DNA from: Sinisalibacter lacisalsi
Lineage (GTDB): Bacteria > Pseudomonadota > Alphaproteobacteria > Rhodobacterales > Rhodobacteraceae
Assembly: GCF_014640115.1 (NCBI RefSeq)
Contig: NZ_BMGI01000005.1
Location: forward strand, 62,001 to 126,000
Length of the DNA stretch: 64,000 bases
Reading direction: 5' to 3'
This document shows positions 41,199 through 49,397 of this stretch, in pieces. Below the pieces are notes generated by a model. That model searched no databases and was not told where the DNA came from. It saw only the letters and a program-made list of their open reading frames with translations. Position numbers and translations under genes: made by a program. The stretch's first letter is position 1. The number at the start of each line of letters is the position of its first letter.

Positions 41199-41247
41199 CA
41201 CATCTCCGGCCTAGACCTTCCGCCCGAAAGCGGCAACAGCCCAAGCT

Positions 41248-41274
41248 CCCGGGCGGGGCCTGTCCGCGCCCGGG
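41248..41274. terminator. G+C-rich hairpin between EF-hand and sigma-factor genes
   Basis: CCCGGGCG (41248-41255) and CGCCCGGG (41267-41274) form a perfect eight-pair stem with an 11-base loop. No T-run follows on either strand, so termination is possible but weakly supported. Confidence 0.35.
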
Positions 41275-41288
41275 CCGGTCTTGTCGGC

Positions 41289-41840
41289 TTACCAGCGCGA
41301 CTTGTGGCCACCGCGCGGACCCATGCCGCGCTTGTCGGCGCGCGCGGTGATCGCGGCTTTCGCCTCGTCGTATTCCGCCGCGCTGATCGCGTTGTCGTCG
41401 TCTGTGTCGAACCGGTCCACCACCCGGCCATAGCCCTTCGTCGGTGCAAGTTCCTCGGGCGAAAGCGCGCCGTCATCGTCCGTATCGCGGGCTTCGACGA
41501 GGCGCGCGGCCATCGCCTCGGCACGCGTGGCCGGATCGCCCCGCATCCGGTCGGCCCGGTCCTCGAACCGCGCCAGAACCTGCGCCGCGATCTCCGCCGC
41601 CTCGAGCTTGCCGTTGCCATCGGTATCGGCCTCGGCCAGCCGGGCCGCGGCGCGGGCGGCGAAATCTTCCTCGGTGATCCGACCGTCGCCGTTGGCGTCG
41701 AGCGTGGCGAAGTCGGTGGCGAAAATCCCGCGCGACCCGAAGCTGTCGGCGCCGCCGCGCGCCAGCATCGGCGCTGCCGCCATGCTCATCGCCGCGCCGG
41801 CCAGAAGCCCGATGCCCGCAATCCTGAGTGCCTGTTTCAT
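41289..41840 (-). CDS. Secreted four-EF-hand calcium-binding protein
   Basis: A 183-residue protein with a signal peptide (M-K-Q-A-L-R-I-A-G-I-G-L-L-A-G, cleavage near A-R-G). Four EF-hand loops follow: D-A-N-G-D-G-R-I-T-E-E-D-F, D-T-D-G-N-G-K-L-E-A-A-E-I, D-T-D-D-D-G-A-L-S-P-E-E-L and D-T-D-D-D-N-A-I-S-A-A-E-Y. The first three keep the Gly at position 6; the fourth has Asn. ATG 41840 is best supported, with GGGAG eight bases upstream. It lies upstream of the ECF sigma gene on the same strand, separated by 90 bases and a hairpin. A periplasmic calcium-binding role is likely. Confidence 0.9.
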   Translation of the reverse strand: MKQALRIAGIGLLAGAAMSMAAAPMLARGGADSFGSRGIFATDFATLDANGDGRITEEDFAARAAARLAEADTDGNGKLEAAEIAAQVLARFEDRADRMRGDPATRAEAMAARLVEARDTDDDGALSPEELAPTKGYGRVVDRFDTDDDNAISAAEYDEAKAAITARADKRGMGPRGGHKSRW

Positions 41841-42056
41841 CTGCATGTCTCCCGTATGGCCTCGATTGGCCCGTTGCCTGTTTGCCCCGGCGTTGTGCCG
41901 GGATCGTAAGTTCATACGCGGGGTCGGGCGGTTTCCGTCGCCGTGGCCGAACTGCGACATCTGGACGCACTATCGCCGCGCGCCATGTCAGTTGGCGGCG
42001 TCAATACCTATGATCATGGGCACGCGAACAGAACACCGAACGAAAGGCTGGCCTCG

Positions 42057-42518
42057 ATGGACGCCTCAACCACTGACGATTCCATGCACCTCGCCGCCGG
42101 CGCAGCGGCGCCAGATCACGACCATGGCCATGATCGCGATCTCGGACAGGCCGCCTGGCGCGGCTTCCAGCGGCGCTGCCCCGCCTGCGGCACCGGGCCG
42201 ATGATGAAGGGCTATCTGCAGGTGCGCGACACCTGCACGGTCTGCGGCGAGGAGTTGCACCATCACCGCGCCGACGACGGGCCGGCCTGGCTGACGATCA
42301 TCCTCGTCGGTCACCTGATGGCGCCGGTTCTCGGCTGGGCCTTCATGGAGTTCCGCCCCGACCCGATGGTGCTCACGGCGATTTTCGCGATCGGAACGGT
42401 TGCGCTCTCGCTCTGGCTTCTGCCAAGGTTCAAGGGGCTCATGGTCGGCTTCCAGTGGGCCAAGCGGATGCACGGCTTCGCCCCCGACGCGCCCGATCCC
42501 GCGCGCAAGGGGGCGTGA
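42057..42518 (+). CDS. DUF983 membrane protein
   Basis: A 153-residue protein. The N-terminus is His/Asp-rich, followed by the family zinc-ribbon-like segment R-C-P-A-C-G-T-G-P-M, G-Y-L-Q-V-R-D-T-C-T-V-C-G-E and H-H-H-R-A-D-D-G-P-A. Two transmembrane helices follow (about 85-130). DUF983 has no proven function, though members sit near cytochrome oxidase and RNA-processing genes. ATG 42057 has AAAGG upstream. It is 19 bases before the NUDIX gene and probably co-transcribed with it. Confidence 0.9.
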   Translation: MDASTTDDSMHLAAGAAAPDHDHGHDRDLGQAAWRGFQRRCPACGTGPMMKGYLQVRDTCTVCGEELHHHRADDGPAWLTIILVGHLMAPVLGWAFMEFRPDPMVLTAIFAIGTVALSLWLLPRFKGLMVGFQWAKRMHGFAPDAPDPARKGA

Positions 42519-42537
42519 ACGGGAAAGGCGCGGCCGC

Positions 42538-43245
42538 GTGAACGACAGCGAAAAATCCAGGATCGTGCGCGATGCCGCCACGGTCGTGCTGGTCCGCGAT
42601 CCGGGCGGCGACGACCCGCGCGTGCTAATGGGCCAGCGCGGCGCGCAGGCGGCGTTCATGCCCAACAAGTTCGTCTTTCCCGGCGGCGCGGTCGACCCCG
42701 ACGACGCCCTCGTGCCGGTGATTGACGCGGAGGGCGAGCCCGACCACAGCCGACTGGCGCAGGATACCACCGGCCCGGGCCCGACCACGCTGCTCGCCGC
42801 CGCGATCCGCGAGCTCTGGGAGGAAACCGGCCAGATCCTCGGCGTGCCCGGTGCCTGGCCCGGCCCGGTGCCGGAAGATTGGCGCGGCTTCGCCGCCAGC
42901 GGGCACCTGCCCTCGGCGGAGGGGCTTTCGTTCATCTTCCGCGCGGTCACGCCGCCGGGCCGCCCGCGCCGCTTCGACGCGCGCTTCTTTCTTGGCGACG
43001 CGCGCCGCCTTGCCTCCGACCCGGATGATTTCTCGCGCGCCTGCGAGGAACTGGCGCATCTGCACTGGGTGTCGCTCGCCGACCTGCGGTCTTACGATCT
43101 GCCGTTCATCACGCAAGTGGTTCTGGCCGAGATCGCGCGGCGGCTGCCGAGCCTCGATCCGCCCGAAACCGTGCCCTATTTCAAGAACGATGCCGAGGAG
43201 CTGCATTTTCGCCGGCTGGGCGGGAAAGGGCCGTTCGAGGGTTGA
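42538..43245 (+). CDS. NUDIX hydrolase
   Basis: A 235-residue NUDIX protein. The fold shows V-V-L-V-R-D, F-P-G-G-A-V-D-P-D-D, and a NUDIX helix R-E-L-W-E-E-T-G (about 91-98). An insertion of about 30 residues separates the F-P-G-G-A-V strand from the helix, as in NUDT7/NUDT19-like CoA or nucleotide-sugar hydrolases. The metal-binding glutamates are present. The start is GTG 42538, the only one directly after GGGAAAGG. It should hydrolyse a nucleoside-diphosphate derivative; the substrate is unknown. Confidence 0.88.
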   Translation: MNDSEKSRIVRDAATVVLVRDPGGDDPRVLMGQRGAQAAFMPNKFVFPGGAVDPDDALVPVIDAEGEPDHSRLAQDTTGPGPTTLLAAAIRELWEETGQILGVPGAWPGPVPEDWRGFAASGHLPSAEGLSFIFRAVTPPGRPRRFDARFFLGDARRLASDPDDFSRACEELAHLHWVSLADLRSYDLPFITQVVLAEIARRLPSLDPPETVPYFKNDAEELHFRRLGGKGPFEG

Positions 43246-43276
43246 GGCGGCTTGCATAATTCGAACATTTTCCAAT

Positions 43277-43305
43277 CAGATTGATCGAAATCTGAACTTT
43301 TCTTT
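43277..43305 (+). terminator. Weak terminator after the NUDIX gene
   Basis: CAGATT and AATCTG form a six-pair stem with a GATCGA loop, followed by AACTTTTCTTT. It lies in an A+T-rich 73-base gap between convergent genes. The stem is short and has little G+C. Confidence 0.35.
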
Positions 43306-43318
43306 GCACTTTTCCCGC

Positions 43319-43774
43319 TCAGCCCCGAAGCGCTCCGAGATCGTAGCCATTCCATTCCAGCACGTCCCGTGCGGCTTGCAGACGGTCGGGGGCCGGGCGC
43401 GCGGCGCGGTCGAGCACCATCGCGAAGCGGCCGTCGGGGGTGCCGAGCACCAGCGTGCGCATGTCGGCGTCGGCCCAGAGCACCCAGAGCGGGGCCGCGA
43501 ACTGGCTGAGCCGGAAGCGCCCCGGCCCCACCATCTCGCCCCGGCCCGCACCGTCGCGGCTGGTGCTGACCGCGAGCGCGCCGCCCGGCCCGGCCTCGAC
43601 GCGCCAGAGCGCGCCCGGCGGGCGGCCGATCGCCGCCACCTCGCGCCACTCCCCGGCAAACCGAGCGGGATCGAACCCGACGATCGAGGTCATCCGCGCG
43701 CTCGTGTCACGCGGCGCGCCCGCGTCGCCGCAGCCCGCGAGCGCCAGTGCGGCGGCAAGGATCAATCGGCGCAC
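43319..43774 (-). CDS. Lipocalin-like lipoprotein
   Basis: A 151-residue protein with a lipobox L-A-L-A-G-C (lipid Cys about residue 15). It has a reduced lipocalin pattern: F-A-G-E-W-R-E-V-A-A-I-G, V-G-P-G-R-F-R-L, L-W-V-L-W-A-D-A-D-M-R-T-L-V-L-G-T-P-D-G-R-F. This parallels the canonical lipocalin encoded 340 bases away, so the two may be diverged relatives. The start is GTG 43774 with GGAGGTGA just before it. It overlaps the preceding Cys-rich gene by 13 bases. It is probably an outer-membrane lipoprotein binding a hydrophobic ligand. Confidence 0.72.
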   Translation of the reverse strand: MRRLILAAALALAGCGDAGAPRDTSARMTSIVGFDPARFAGEWREVAAIGRPPGALWRVEAGPGGALAVSTSRDGAGRGEMVGPGRFRLSQFAAPLWVLWADADMRTLVLGTPDGRFAMVLDRAARPAPDRLQAARDVLEWNGYDLGALRG

Positions 43775-44091
43775 AGCGTCACCTCCGCGCCGTCATCGTC
43801 GAGAAAGCTGTAGCAGCCGAAGATCGGCTGTTCCGGCGCGCAGGTCCGGCTTTCGGCAAGGCAGGTGCCGATGCAATCGGAGGCGCGCGCACAGCTCTTG
43901 CCCGCGTCGGGGTTGGGCAGGAAGCACAAGGGCTCGGGGAACAGCCCGCCCGGGCCCCAGCGCCCGCCCGCCGCGAGGCAGGCGGCATCGCTCTGCGGCG
44001 CCATCCCGCCGGTCACCCGCGGGCCATCGGCCTCGGCCTCGGCCATGCAGCCGGTGAGCGCGAGGAGCGCCGCGACGAAAAGGAATTTCAT
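43762..44091 (-). CDS. Small Cys-rich lipoprotein
   Basis: A 109-residue protein with lipobox L-A-L-T-G-C (lipid Cys about 16) and eight further cysteines in about 70 residues: A-A-C, P-L-C, K-S-C, S-D-C-I-G-T-C, R-T-C, F-G-C and a final T-L-C-A-D. An even number of cysteines suggests four disulfides in the periplasm. I do not recognise the family. It lies between two lipocalin genes, overlapping the downstream one by 13 bases, so the three probably act together. No catalytic motif is visible. Confidence 0.78.
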   Translation of the reverse strand: MKFLFVAALLALTGCMAEAEADGPRVTGGMAPQSDAACLAAGGRWGPGGLFPEPLCFLPNPDAGKSCARASDCIGTCLAESRTCAPEQPIFGCYSFLDDDGAEVTLCAD

Positions 44092-44114
44092 GCGCGGCCC
44101 TCCGATGCTCTCGC

Positions 44115-44651
44115 CTAGTGCACGACGCGCCTCAACTGCGAGGTATCGTAGCCCATGCCCTGCATCACGGAAATGGCCTTGTCGTATTTCGCCTGCGACA
44201 GCGCGGGGGTGCGGGCGAGGATCCAGCCGGTCTTGCCCGAGGGCTCGCCCACCACCGCCACCGAATAGGCGGCATCGACGTAGAGCACCCAGTAATCGCC
44301 CTTGGCGAAGGGCAGCCAGGGCACAAAATTGACCGTGAGCTTGCCCGGCCCCACCACCTTCGCCGTCGCCTCGGCCACTTCCGCCGGGCCGGTCGGGCTG
44401 CCCTTGCGGCAGGTGTTGCGCACCGAGATCGTGCCATCGGCATTGCGGCCGTATTCCGCCGTGACGCCTTCGCAGCCACGCTCCCAGCGGTTGGGAAAGC
44501 GGGCGATCTCGAACCATTTTCCGGCGTAGCGGTCGAGGTCGAGGTTGGTGACCACGCCCATCGGCTTCGATGTGTCGCGGTAGCTGTTGGCCTGACCCGG
44601 CGACGAGGTGAAAAGGGCCGCGACGAAGGCGGCGAGGGCGGCAAGGCGCAT
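44115..44651 (-). CDS. Bacterial lipocalin (Blc-like)
   Basis: A 178-residue periplasmic protein with a signal peptide (about 1-22, ending G-Q-A-N) and lipocalin motifs: L-D-R-Y-A-G-K-W-F-E-I-A-R-F-P-N-R-W-E (GxW motif), V-R-N-T-C-R-K-G, D-Y-W-V-L-Y-V-D-A-A-Y-S-V-A-V-V-G and W-I-L-A-R-T-P. There is no lipobox, unlike E. coli Blc, so it is probably soluble. Blc-type lipocalins bind fatty acids or lysophospholipids and relate to membrane stress. It is first in a three-gene group with two lipoproteins. Confidence 0.9.
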   Translation of the reverse strand: MRLAALAAFVAALFTSSPGQANSYRDTSKPMGVVTNLDLDRYAGKWFEIARFPNRWERGCEGVTAEYGRNADGTISVRNTCRKGSPTGPAEVAEATAKVVGPGKLTVNFVPWLPFAKGDYWVLYVDAAYSVAVVGEPSGKTGWILARTPALSQAKYDKAISVMQGMGYDTSQLRRVVH

Positions 44652-44701
44652 CGGATATCTCCCGTGATTTCCCCTTATACGGCCGCCGCCCCCGGCGCGG
44701 A

Positions 44702-45745
44702 TCAGAACGGCAGCGGATGCGCCTTGTGCGCCGCCTCGATCTCGCCGCGCACCTCGTCCGACAGGCTGACATGCGCCGCGCCCAGCGCGCGCCCGAGCTG
44801 GTCGAGCGAGGTGGCCCCGAAGATCACCGAGCCCATGAACGGCTTGTCGGCGGCCCAGCTCAGCGCCATCTGCACCGGGTCGAGCCCGTGGCGCTCGGCG
44901 ATGTCGAGGTAGGCCTGCGTGGCGGGCCAGACCCGGGGTGTCACGCGGCCACCGAGATCCTTGTTGAGGTCAAGCCGCGAGCCATGCGGCACCGTCTTGC
45001 CGCCGTGATACTTGCCGCTGAGGATACCTGCGCCAAGCGGCGAATAGGCCAGGAGCTTCACGTCCTCGTTGGCCGAAAGCTCGGCGAGGTCGGTATCGTA
45101 GTGGCGGCAGAGCAGCGAGTATTCGTTCTGGATCGTCACCATCTCGGGCGCGCCTATCTCGCGCGCCACCTGCAGCCACATCATCGTGCCCCAGGCGCTT
45201 TCGTTCGACAGGCCGACATGGCGCAGCTTGCCCGCGTCCACCGCCGCCTGCAGCGCGGTGAGCACCTCGCGCATGTGGTCGAGCGTGGCCTCGCGTGACT
45301 GGCCGGAGGGGTCGAACGTCCAGTTCTGGCGGAAATGATAGGAGCCGCGCATCGGCCAGTGCAGCTGGTAGATGTCGATCACGTCCGTTTGCAGGCGCTT
45401 GAGCGAGGCGTCGATCGTGCGCGGGATGATCGCGCCGGAATAGCCCTCGCCGCCGCGCACCCGTGGGCTGTCGCCCGACACCTTGGAGGCGAGCACGATC
45501 TCGTCGCGCCGCCCGGTCTTCGCCAGCCAGGTGCCGATGATCTCCTCGGTGCGCCCCACCGTTTCGGCCGAAACCGGGTTGACCGGATACATCTCGGCGG
45601 TGTCGATGAAGTTCACGCCGTGATCGAGCGCCATGTCGATCTGGGCGTGGCCCTCGCTTTCGGTGTTCTGCGTGCCCCAGGTCATCGAGCCGAGGCAAAG
45701 CTCGCTCACCTCGAGCGCGCCGCCGGCCAGTTTGTTCTTGCGCAT
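44702..45745 (-). CDS. Aldo/keto reductase (Tas-like)
   Basis: A 347-residue TIM-barrel oxidoreductase. It has the family pattern L-C-L-G-S-M-T-W-G, F-I-D-T-A-E-M-Y (catalytic Asp and Tyr), K-V-S-G-D-S (Lys), Y-Q-L-H-W-P (His) and C-terminal NADP(H)-binding G-A-T-S-L-D-Q-L. An insertion with R-G-S-Y-H-F-R-Q-N-W is typical of Tas-like members. It reduces aldehydes or ketones; the physiological substrate is unknown. ATG 45745 has GGGGAGAG just upstream. The gene is divergent from the ImuA-like gene. Confidence 0.92.
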   Translation of the reverse strand: MRKNKLAGGALEVSELCLGSMTWGTQNTESEGHAQIDMALDHGVNFIDTAEMYPVNPVSAETVGRTEEIIGTWLAKTGRRDEIVLASKVSGDSPRVRGGEGYSGAIIPRTIDASLKRLQTDVIDIYQLHWPMRGSYHFRQNWTFDPSGQSREATLDHMREVLTALQAAVDAGKLRHVGLSNESAWGTMMWLQVAREIGAPEMVTIQNEYSLLCRHYDTDLAELSANEDVKLLAYSPLGAGILSGKYHGGKTVPHGSRLDLNKDLGGRVTPRVWPATQAYLDIAERHGLDPVQMALSWAADKPFMGSVIFGATSLDQLGRALGAAHVSLSDEVRGEIEAAHKAHPLPF

Positions 45746-45868
45746 GGTCTCTCCCCGTTCGCGGTTCTCGCCACAGAGATACCCGAGCCACGCCGGGCCG
45801 CAACCCCCCCGGCGGGCCGGCGCGGCGCAATCCCTCTTCAACATCCCCTTTCAGAACGAAAGGAGAAC

Positions 45869-46489
45869 ATGTATCCTCTCCCCATGCAGCACGCCCGCCT
45901 CACCCGCAGCCCGCACCGCCCCGATCCCGGCCAGACGCTGATCGCGCCAATCCGGCTCGCGCGGGCGCGGGTGCACGAGGCGCACGGCCCCGCGCGCCAC
46001 TTCTTCGCGGTGCTGCTGGCGCGGGCGATGACGGGGCCGGTGTTCTGGGTCATGCCCGCATGGCAGGCGGCGCGGCTGCACGGGCCCGGGGTCGCCGCGC
46101 TCGGGCTCGACCCGGGGCGGATCACCTTCGTTCACGCCGCCGCGGAGGTTGACCTTTTGTGGACGCTCGAAGAGGTGCTGCGCGCGGGCGCGGCGCCGCT
46201 GGTGGTGGGCGAGCTGCCCCGCCCCGCCGCGCTCACGCCGATGCGGCGGCTGCAACTCGCGGCGGAAGCGGGCGCGGGCAAGGGAGCGCCGCCCCTCGGC
46301 CTCGTGCTCACCCCCGAAGGCGGCAGCGCCGGGGCGGAAAGCCGCTGGCGCATGGCGCCCGAGCACGGCGCGGACCGCACGGCCTGGGCGCTCACCCGCG
46401 AACGCGCCCGCGCCGCGCCGCCCGCAACCTGGCGGGTGATGCCCGACGGCGACGGGTTTGCACTGGCGCGTTCTGCACCCGGCGCATGA
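45869..46489 (+). CDS. ImuA-like (RecA-related) protein, without imuB or dnaE2 nearby
   Basis: A 206-residue protein. The pattern V-F-W-V-M-P-A-W-Q-A-A-R-L, D-P-G-R-I-T-F-V, D-L-L-W-T-L-E-E-V-L-R-A-G-A-A-P-L-V-V-G-E-L, L-T-P-M-R-R-L-Q-L-A-A-E-A and G-L-V-L-T-P-E-G-G resembles alphaproteobacterial ImuA. ImuA is the RecA-like partner of ImuB and DnaE2 in translesion mutagenesis. The usual Walker A region is absent. No imuB or dnaE2 is next to it here. ATG 45869 follows AAAGGAG. The assignment is from memory of the family pattern. Confidence 0.55.
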   Translation: MYPLPMQHARLTRSPHRPDPGQTLIAPIRLARARVHEAHGPARHFFAVLLARAMTGPVFWVMPAWQAARLHGPGVAALGLDPGRITFVHAAAEVDLLWTLEEVLRAGAAPLVVGELPRPAALTPMRRLQLAAEAGAGKGAPPLGLVLTPEGGSAGAESRWRMAPEHGADRTAWALTRERARAAPPATWRVMPDGDGFALARSAPGA

Positions 46490-46495
46490 CGGACA

Positions 46496-46532
46496 CACGG
46501 AATCGTCAGAGCTCCCCCCCTGTGATTCCGTG
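46496..46532 (+). promoter_or_regulatory. Nine-base inverted repeat upstream of the SDR gene
   Basis: CACGGAATC (46496-46504) and GATTCCGTG (46524-46532) are perfect inverted repeats separated by 19 bases, 53 bases before the SDR ATG. No T-run follows, so an operator is more likely than a terminator. Confidence 0.4.
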
Positions 46533-46584
46533 CCCGCCGGGCCCATATCTGACCTATAGGACAAATAACCAACGGAGGCCCCTG

Positions 46585-47340
46585 ATGGACCTGAGATTCG
46601 ACGACAAAACGGCAATCGTAACTGGCGGCGCATCGGGAATCGGGGCTGCGGTGGTGGATGAACTCGCCGCCGCCGGCGCCACCGTGGTGGTGGCCGACCT
46701 CAAGGATGACGCGGTCGCGGCCAAGGTCGCCGAGGTCGAGAAGGCCGGCGGCAAGGCGCTGCCGTTCACCGTCGACGTGGGCAAGGCCGACGAGGTGAAG
46801 GCGATGATCGACTTCGCCGTCGAAAAGACCGGGCGGCTCGACGCGCTGGTCAACAACGCCGGGATCGGCGGCGAGCAGGCGCCCGCGGGCGAGCTTTCCA
46901 TCGACGGCTGGCACAAGCTGATGGACGTGAACCTGCACGGCGTCTTCTACGGCATGCGCTACGCCATCCCGGTGATGGAAAAGGCCGGCGCCGGCTCGAT
47001 CGTCAACATGGCCTCGATCCTCGGCTCGGTGGGCTTTCCCAACGCTTCGGCCTACGTCGCCTCGAAACACGCCGTGCTGGGCCTGACCAAGGCCGCGGCG
47101 ATCGAATACTCGGCCAAGGGCATCCGCATCAACTCGGTCGGCCCCGGCTTCATCAAGACGCCGCTGATCGAGGAAAACCTCGACAAGGACACGCTGAAGA
47201 TGCTCGAAGGTTCGCACCCGATCGGGCGTCTCGGCGAGCCGGAAGAGGTGGCCGCGCTGGTGGCCTTCCTGCTGTCGGACCGGGCCAGCTTCATCACCGG
47301 TTCGTACAACCTCGTCGACGGCGCCTACACGGCGCAGTAA
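46585..47340 (+). CDS. Short-chain dehydrogenase/reductase
   Basis: A 251-residue classical SDR. It has the cofactor motif T-G-G-A-S-G-I-G (about 12-19), an Asp after strand 2 (V-V-A-D-L) that favours NAD(H), N-N-A-G (about 91), the catalytic Ser in N-M-A-S and Y-V-A-S-K (about 155-159). It ends with the usual G-S-Y-N-L-V-D-G-A. It oxidises or reduces an alcohol/ketone pair; the substrate is unknown. ATG 46585 follows ACGGAGG. It appears to be monocistronic between a possible operator and a G+C hairpin. Confidence 0.93.
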   Translation: MDLRFDDKTAIVTGGASGIGAAVVDELAAAGATVVVADLKDDAVAAKVAEVEKAGGKALPFTVDVGKADEVKAMIDFAVEKTGRLDALVNNAGIGGEQAPAGELSIDGWHKLMDVNLHGVFYGMRYAIPVMEKAGAGSIVNMASILGSVGFPNASAYVASKHAVLGLTKAAAIEYSAKGIRINSVGPGFIKTPLIEENLDKDTLKMLEGSHPIGRLGEPEEVAALVAFLLSDRASFITGSYNLVDGAYTAQ

Positions 47341-47347
47341 GCACAGG

Positions 47348-47368
47348 CCGGGGGGCAGGGCCCCCCGG
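47348..47368. terminator. G+C hairpin after the SDR gene
   Basis: CCGGGGGGC and GCCCCCCGG pair over nine bases with an AGG loop, seven bases after the SDR stop. No T-tract follows. A second, weaker hairpin with arms GGCGTTT and AAACGCC lies at 47408-47432. Together they fill much of the 198-base gap before metG. Confidence 0.5.
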
Positions 47369-47538
47369 ATCTCGACGCCCGCGCTTGGCGTGGGCGGGAA
47401 CCCGGCAGGCGTTTTCGCAGCGCGGAAACGCCGAGAACTCGCCGAGGTATTCGGGCCGGGATGAAGAGGAATGGTGCGGTGCTGGCGTTTGACCCGGCGT
47501 TGGGTTAAACGCGGGCGAAACCAAGCCAAGGACGTCAC

Positions 47539-49257
47539 ATGGCCCGCATCCTCATCACCTCCGCGCTGCCTTACATCAACGGCATCAAGCACCTCGGAAA
47601 CCTCGTAGGCAGCCAGCTGCCCGCCGATCTTTTCGCCCGCTACGCCCGGGCGCGCGGCCACGAGGTGATGTTCATCTGCGCCACCGACGAGCACGGCACC
47701 CCGGCCGAACTGGCCGCCGCCAAGGCCGGGCAGAACGTGGCGGAATACTGCGCCGAGATGCACGAGGTCCAGGCCGGGCTGGCGGCGGGGTTCCGGCTCT
47801 CCTTCGATCATTTCGGCCGCTCCTCCAGCCCGCAGAACCACCGCCTGACGCAGCATCTCGCCGGCAAGCTGGCCGAAGCCGGGCTGATCGAGGAAGTGAG
47901 CGAAAAGCAGGTCTATTCCAACGCCGATGGCCGCTTCCTGCCCGACCGCTACATCGAGGGCACCTGCCCCAACTGCGGCTACGAGCGCGCCCGCGGTGAC
48001 CAGTGCGAGGAATGCACCAAGCAGCTCGACCCGACCGACCTGATCAACCCGCGCTCGGCGATCTCCGGCTCGACCGACCTCGAGGTGCGCGAGACCAAGC
48101 ATTTGTTCCTGCGCCAGTCGCTGATGCGCGACCGGCTCGACGCCTGGATCGACGAAAAGACCGATTGGCCGGTGCTCACCACCTCGATCGCCAGGAAGTG
48201 GCTCAACGACGGCGACGGGCTGCAGGACCGCGGCATCACCCGCGATCTCGACTGGGGCATCCCGGTCAAGCGCGGCACCGAGGACTGGCCCGGCATGGAA
48301 GGCAAGGTCTTCTACGTCTGGTTCGACGCGCCGATCGAATACATCTCGGCGACCGCCGAATGGGCCGAGGCCAACGGGCTCGGCGACGCGGCCTGGGAAC
48401 GCTGGTGGCGCACCGACAAGGGCGCCGATGACGTGCGCTACATCGAGTTCATGGGCAAGGACAACGTGCCCTTCCACACCCTGTCGTTCCCCGCGACCCT
48501 GATGGGCTCGGGCGAGCCGTGGAAGCTCGTGGATTACATCAAGAGCTTCAACTACCTCAACTACGATGGCGGCCAGTTCTCCACCAGCCAGGGCCGCGGC
48601 GTGTTCATGGACCAGGCGCTCGACATCCTGCCCTCCGACTACTGGCGCTGGTGGCTGCTCAGCCACGCGCCGGAGAACGCCGACAGCGAGTTCACTTGGG
48701 AAAACTTCCAGACCAGCGTAAACAAGGACCTGGCCGACGTGCTGGGCAATTTCGTTAGCCGGGTCACCAAGTTCTGCCGCTCGAAATTCGGCGAAGAGGT
48801 GCCCTCGGCCGGGGAATACGGCCCGGTCGAAACGGCGCTGATCGCCGATCTTTCGCGCCGCATCGCCGAATACGCCCGCCTGATGGACGCGATGGAGGTG
48901 CGCAAATCCGCCGCCGAGCTGCGCGCGATCTGGGCGGTGGGCAACGAATACCTGCAAGGCGCGGCGCCCTGGGCGGTGTTCAAGGAAGACCCGGACCGCG
49001 CCGCCGCGATCATCCGGCTGATGCTCAACCTGATCCGCGTCTACGCCGTGCTCTCGGCGCCGTTCATCCCCGATGCCGCCGCCGGGATGCTGGCCGCGCT
49101 GAAGACCGAAAACGCCGACTGGCCCGACGATCTCGGCGCCGCGCTCGAGGTACTCGAACCCGGCCACGGTTTCGAGGTGCCCGAGGTGCTCTTCGCCAAG
49201 ATCACCGACGAGCAACGCGAGGCCTGGCAGGCGCAATTCGCAGGCCAGCGCGGCTGA
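47539..49257 (+). CDS. metG: Methionyl-tRNA synthetase
   Basis: A 572-residue class I synthetase. The HIGH signature is H-L-G-N (18-21), the zinc knuckle is C-P-N-C-G-Y-E and C-E-E-C (about 142-160), and the KMSKS loop is F-S-T-S-Q (about 347-351), as in the MetG subgroup lacking the C-terminal dimerisation domain. It charges tRNA-Met in the cytosol. ATG 47539 has AAGGA seven bases upstream. A clear terminator follows at 49269-49295. Confidence 0.97.
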   Translation: MARILITSALPYINGIKHLGNLVGSQLPADLFARYARARGHEVMFICATDEHGTPAELAAAKAGQNVAEYCAEMHEVQAGLAAGFRLSFDHFGRSSSPQNHRLTQHLAGKLAEAGLIEEVSEKQVYSNADGRFLPDRYIEGTCPNCGYERARGDQCEECTKQLDPTDLINPRSAISGSTDLEVRETKHLFLRQSLMRDRLDAWIDEKTDWPVLTTSIARKWLNDGDGLQDRGITRDLDWGIPVKRGTEDWPGMEGKVFYVWFDAPIEYISATAEWAEANGLGDAAWERWWRTDKGADDVRYIEFMGKDNVPFHTLSFPATLMGSGEPWKLVDYIKSFNYLNYDGGQFSTSQGRGVFMDQALDILPSDYWRWWLLSHAPENADSEFTWENFQTSVNKDLADVLGNFVSRVTKFCRSKFGEEVPSAGEYGPVETALIADLSRRIAEYARLMDAMEVRKSAAELRAIWAVGNEYLQGAAPWAVFKEDPDRAAAIIRLMLNLIRVYAVLSAPFIPDAAAGMLAALKTENADWPDDLGAALEVLEPGHGFEVPEVLFAKITDEQREAWQAQFAGQRG

Positions 49258-49268
49258 CCAACCGCCGC

Positions 49269-49295
49269 CCGGACTGCGTCAATCGGTCCGGTTTT
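49269..49295 (+). terminator. Intrinsic terminator after metG
   Basis: CCGGACTG (49269-49276) pairs with CGGTCCGG (49284-49291) over eight positions, one G-U, with a seven-base loop. GTTTTG follows. It lies 11 bases after the metG stop. Confidence 0.75.
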
Positions 49296-49397
49296 GCTTT
49301 GAGAACAGTGCCAGACCCGCTACACTGATCTTCAGGCAGAAGAGGCGGGCAGCGCAGACTTGCCCCGCGCACAGGCGAAATATTCGGGGAAGGCAGC

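Noticed and set aside
46132..49236. Open frame of more than 1000 codons on the minus strand
   Set aside because: It runs antisense through ImuA-like, SDR and metG genes that all have family motifs and ribosome sites.
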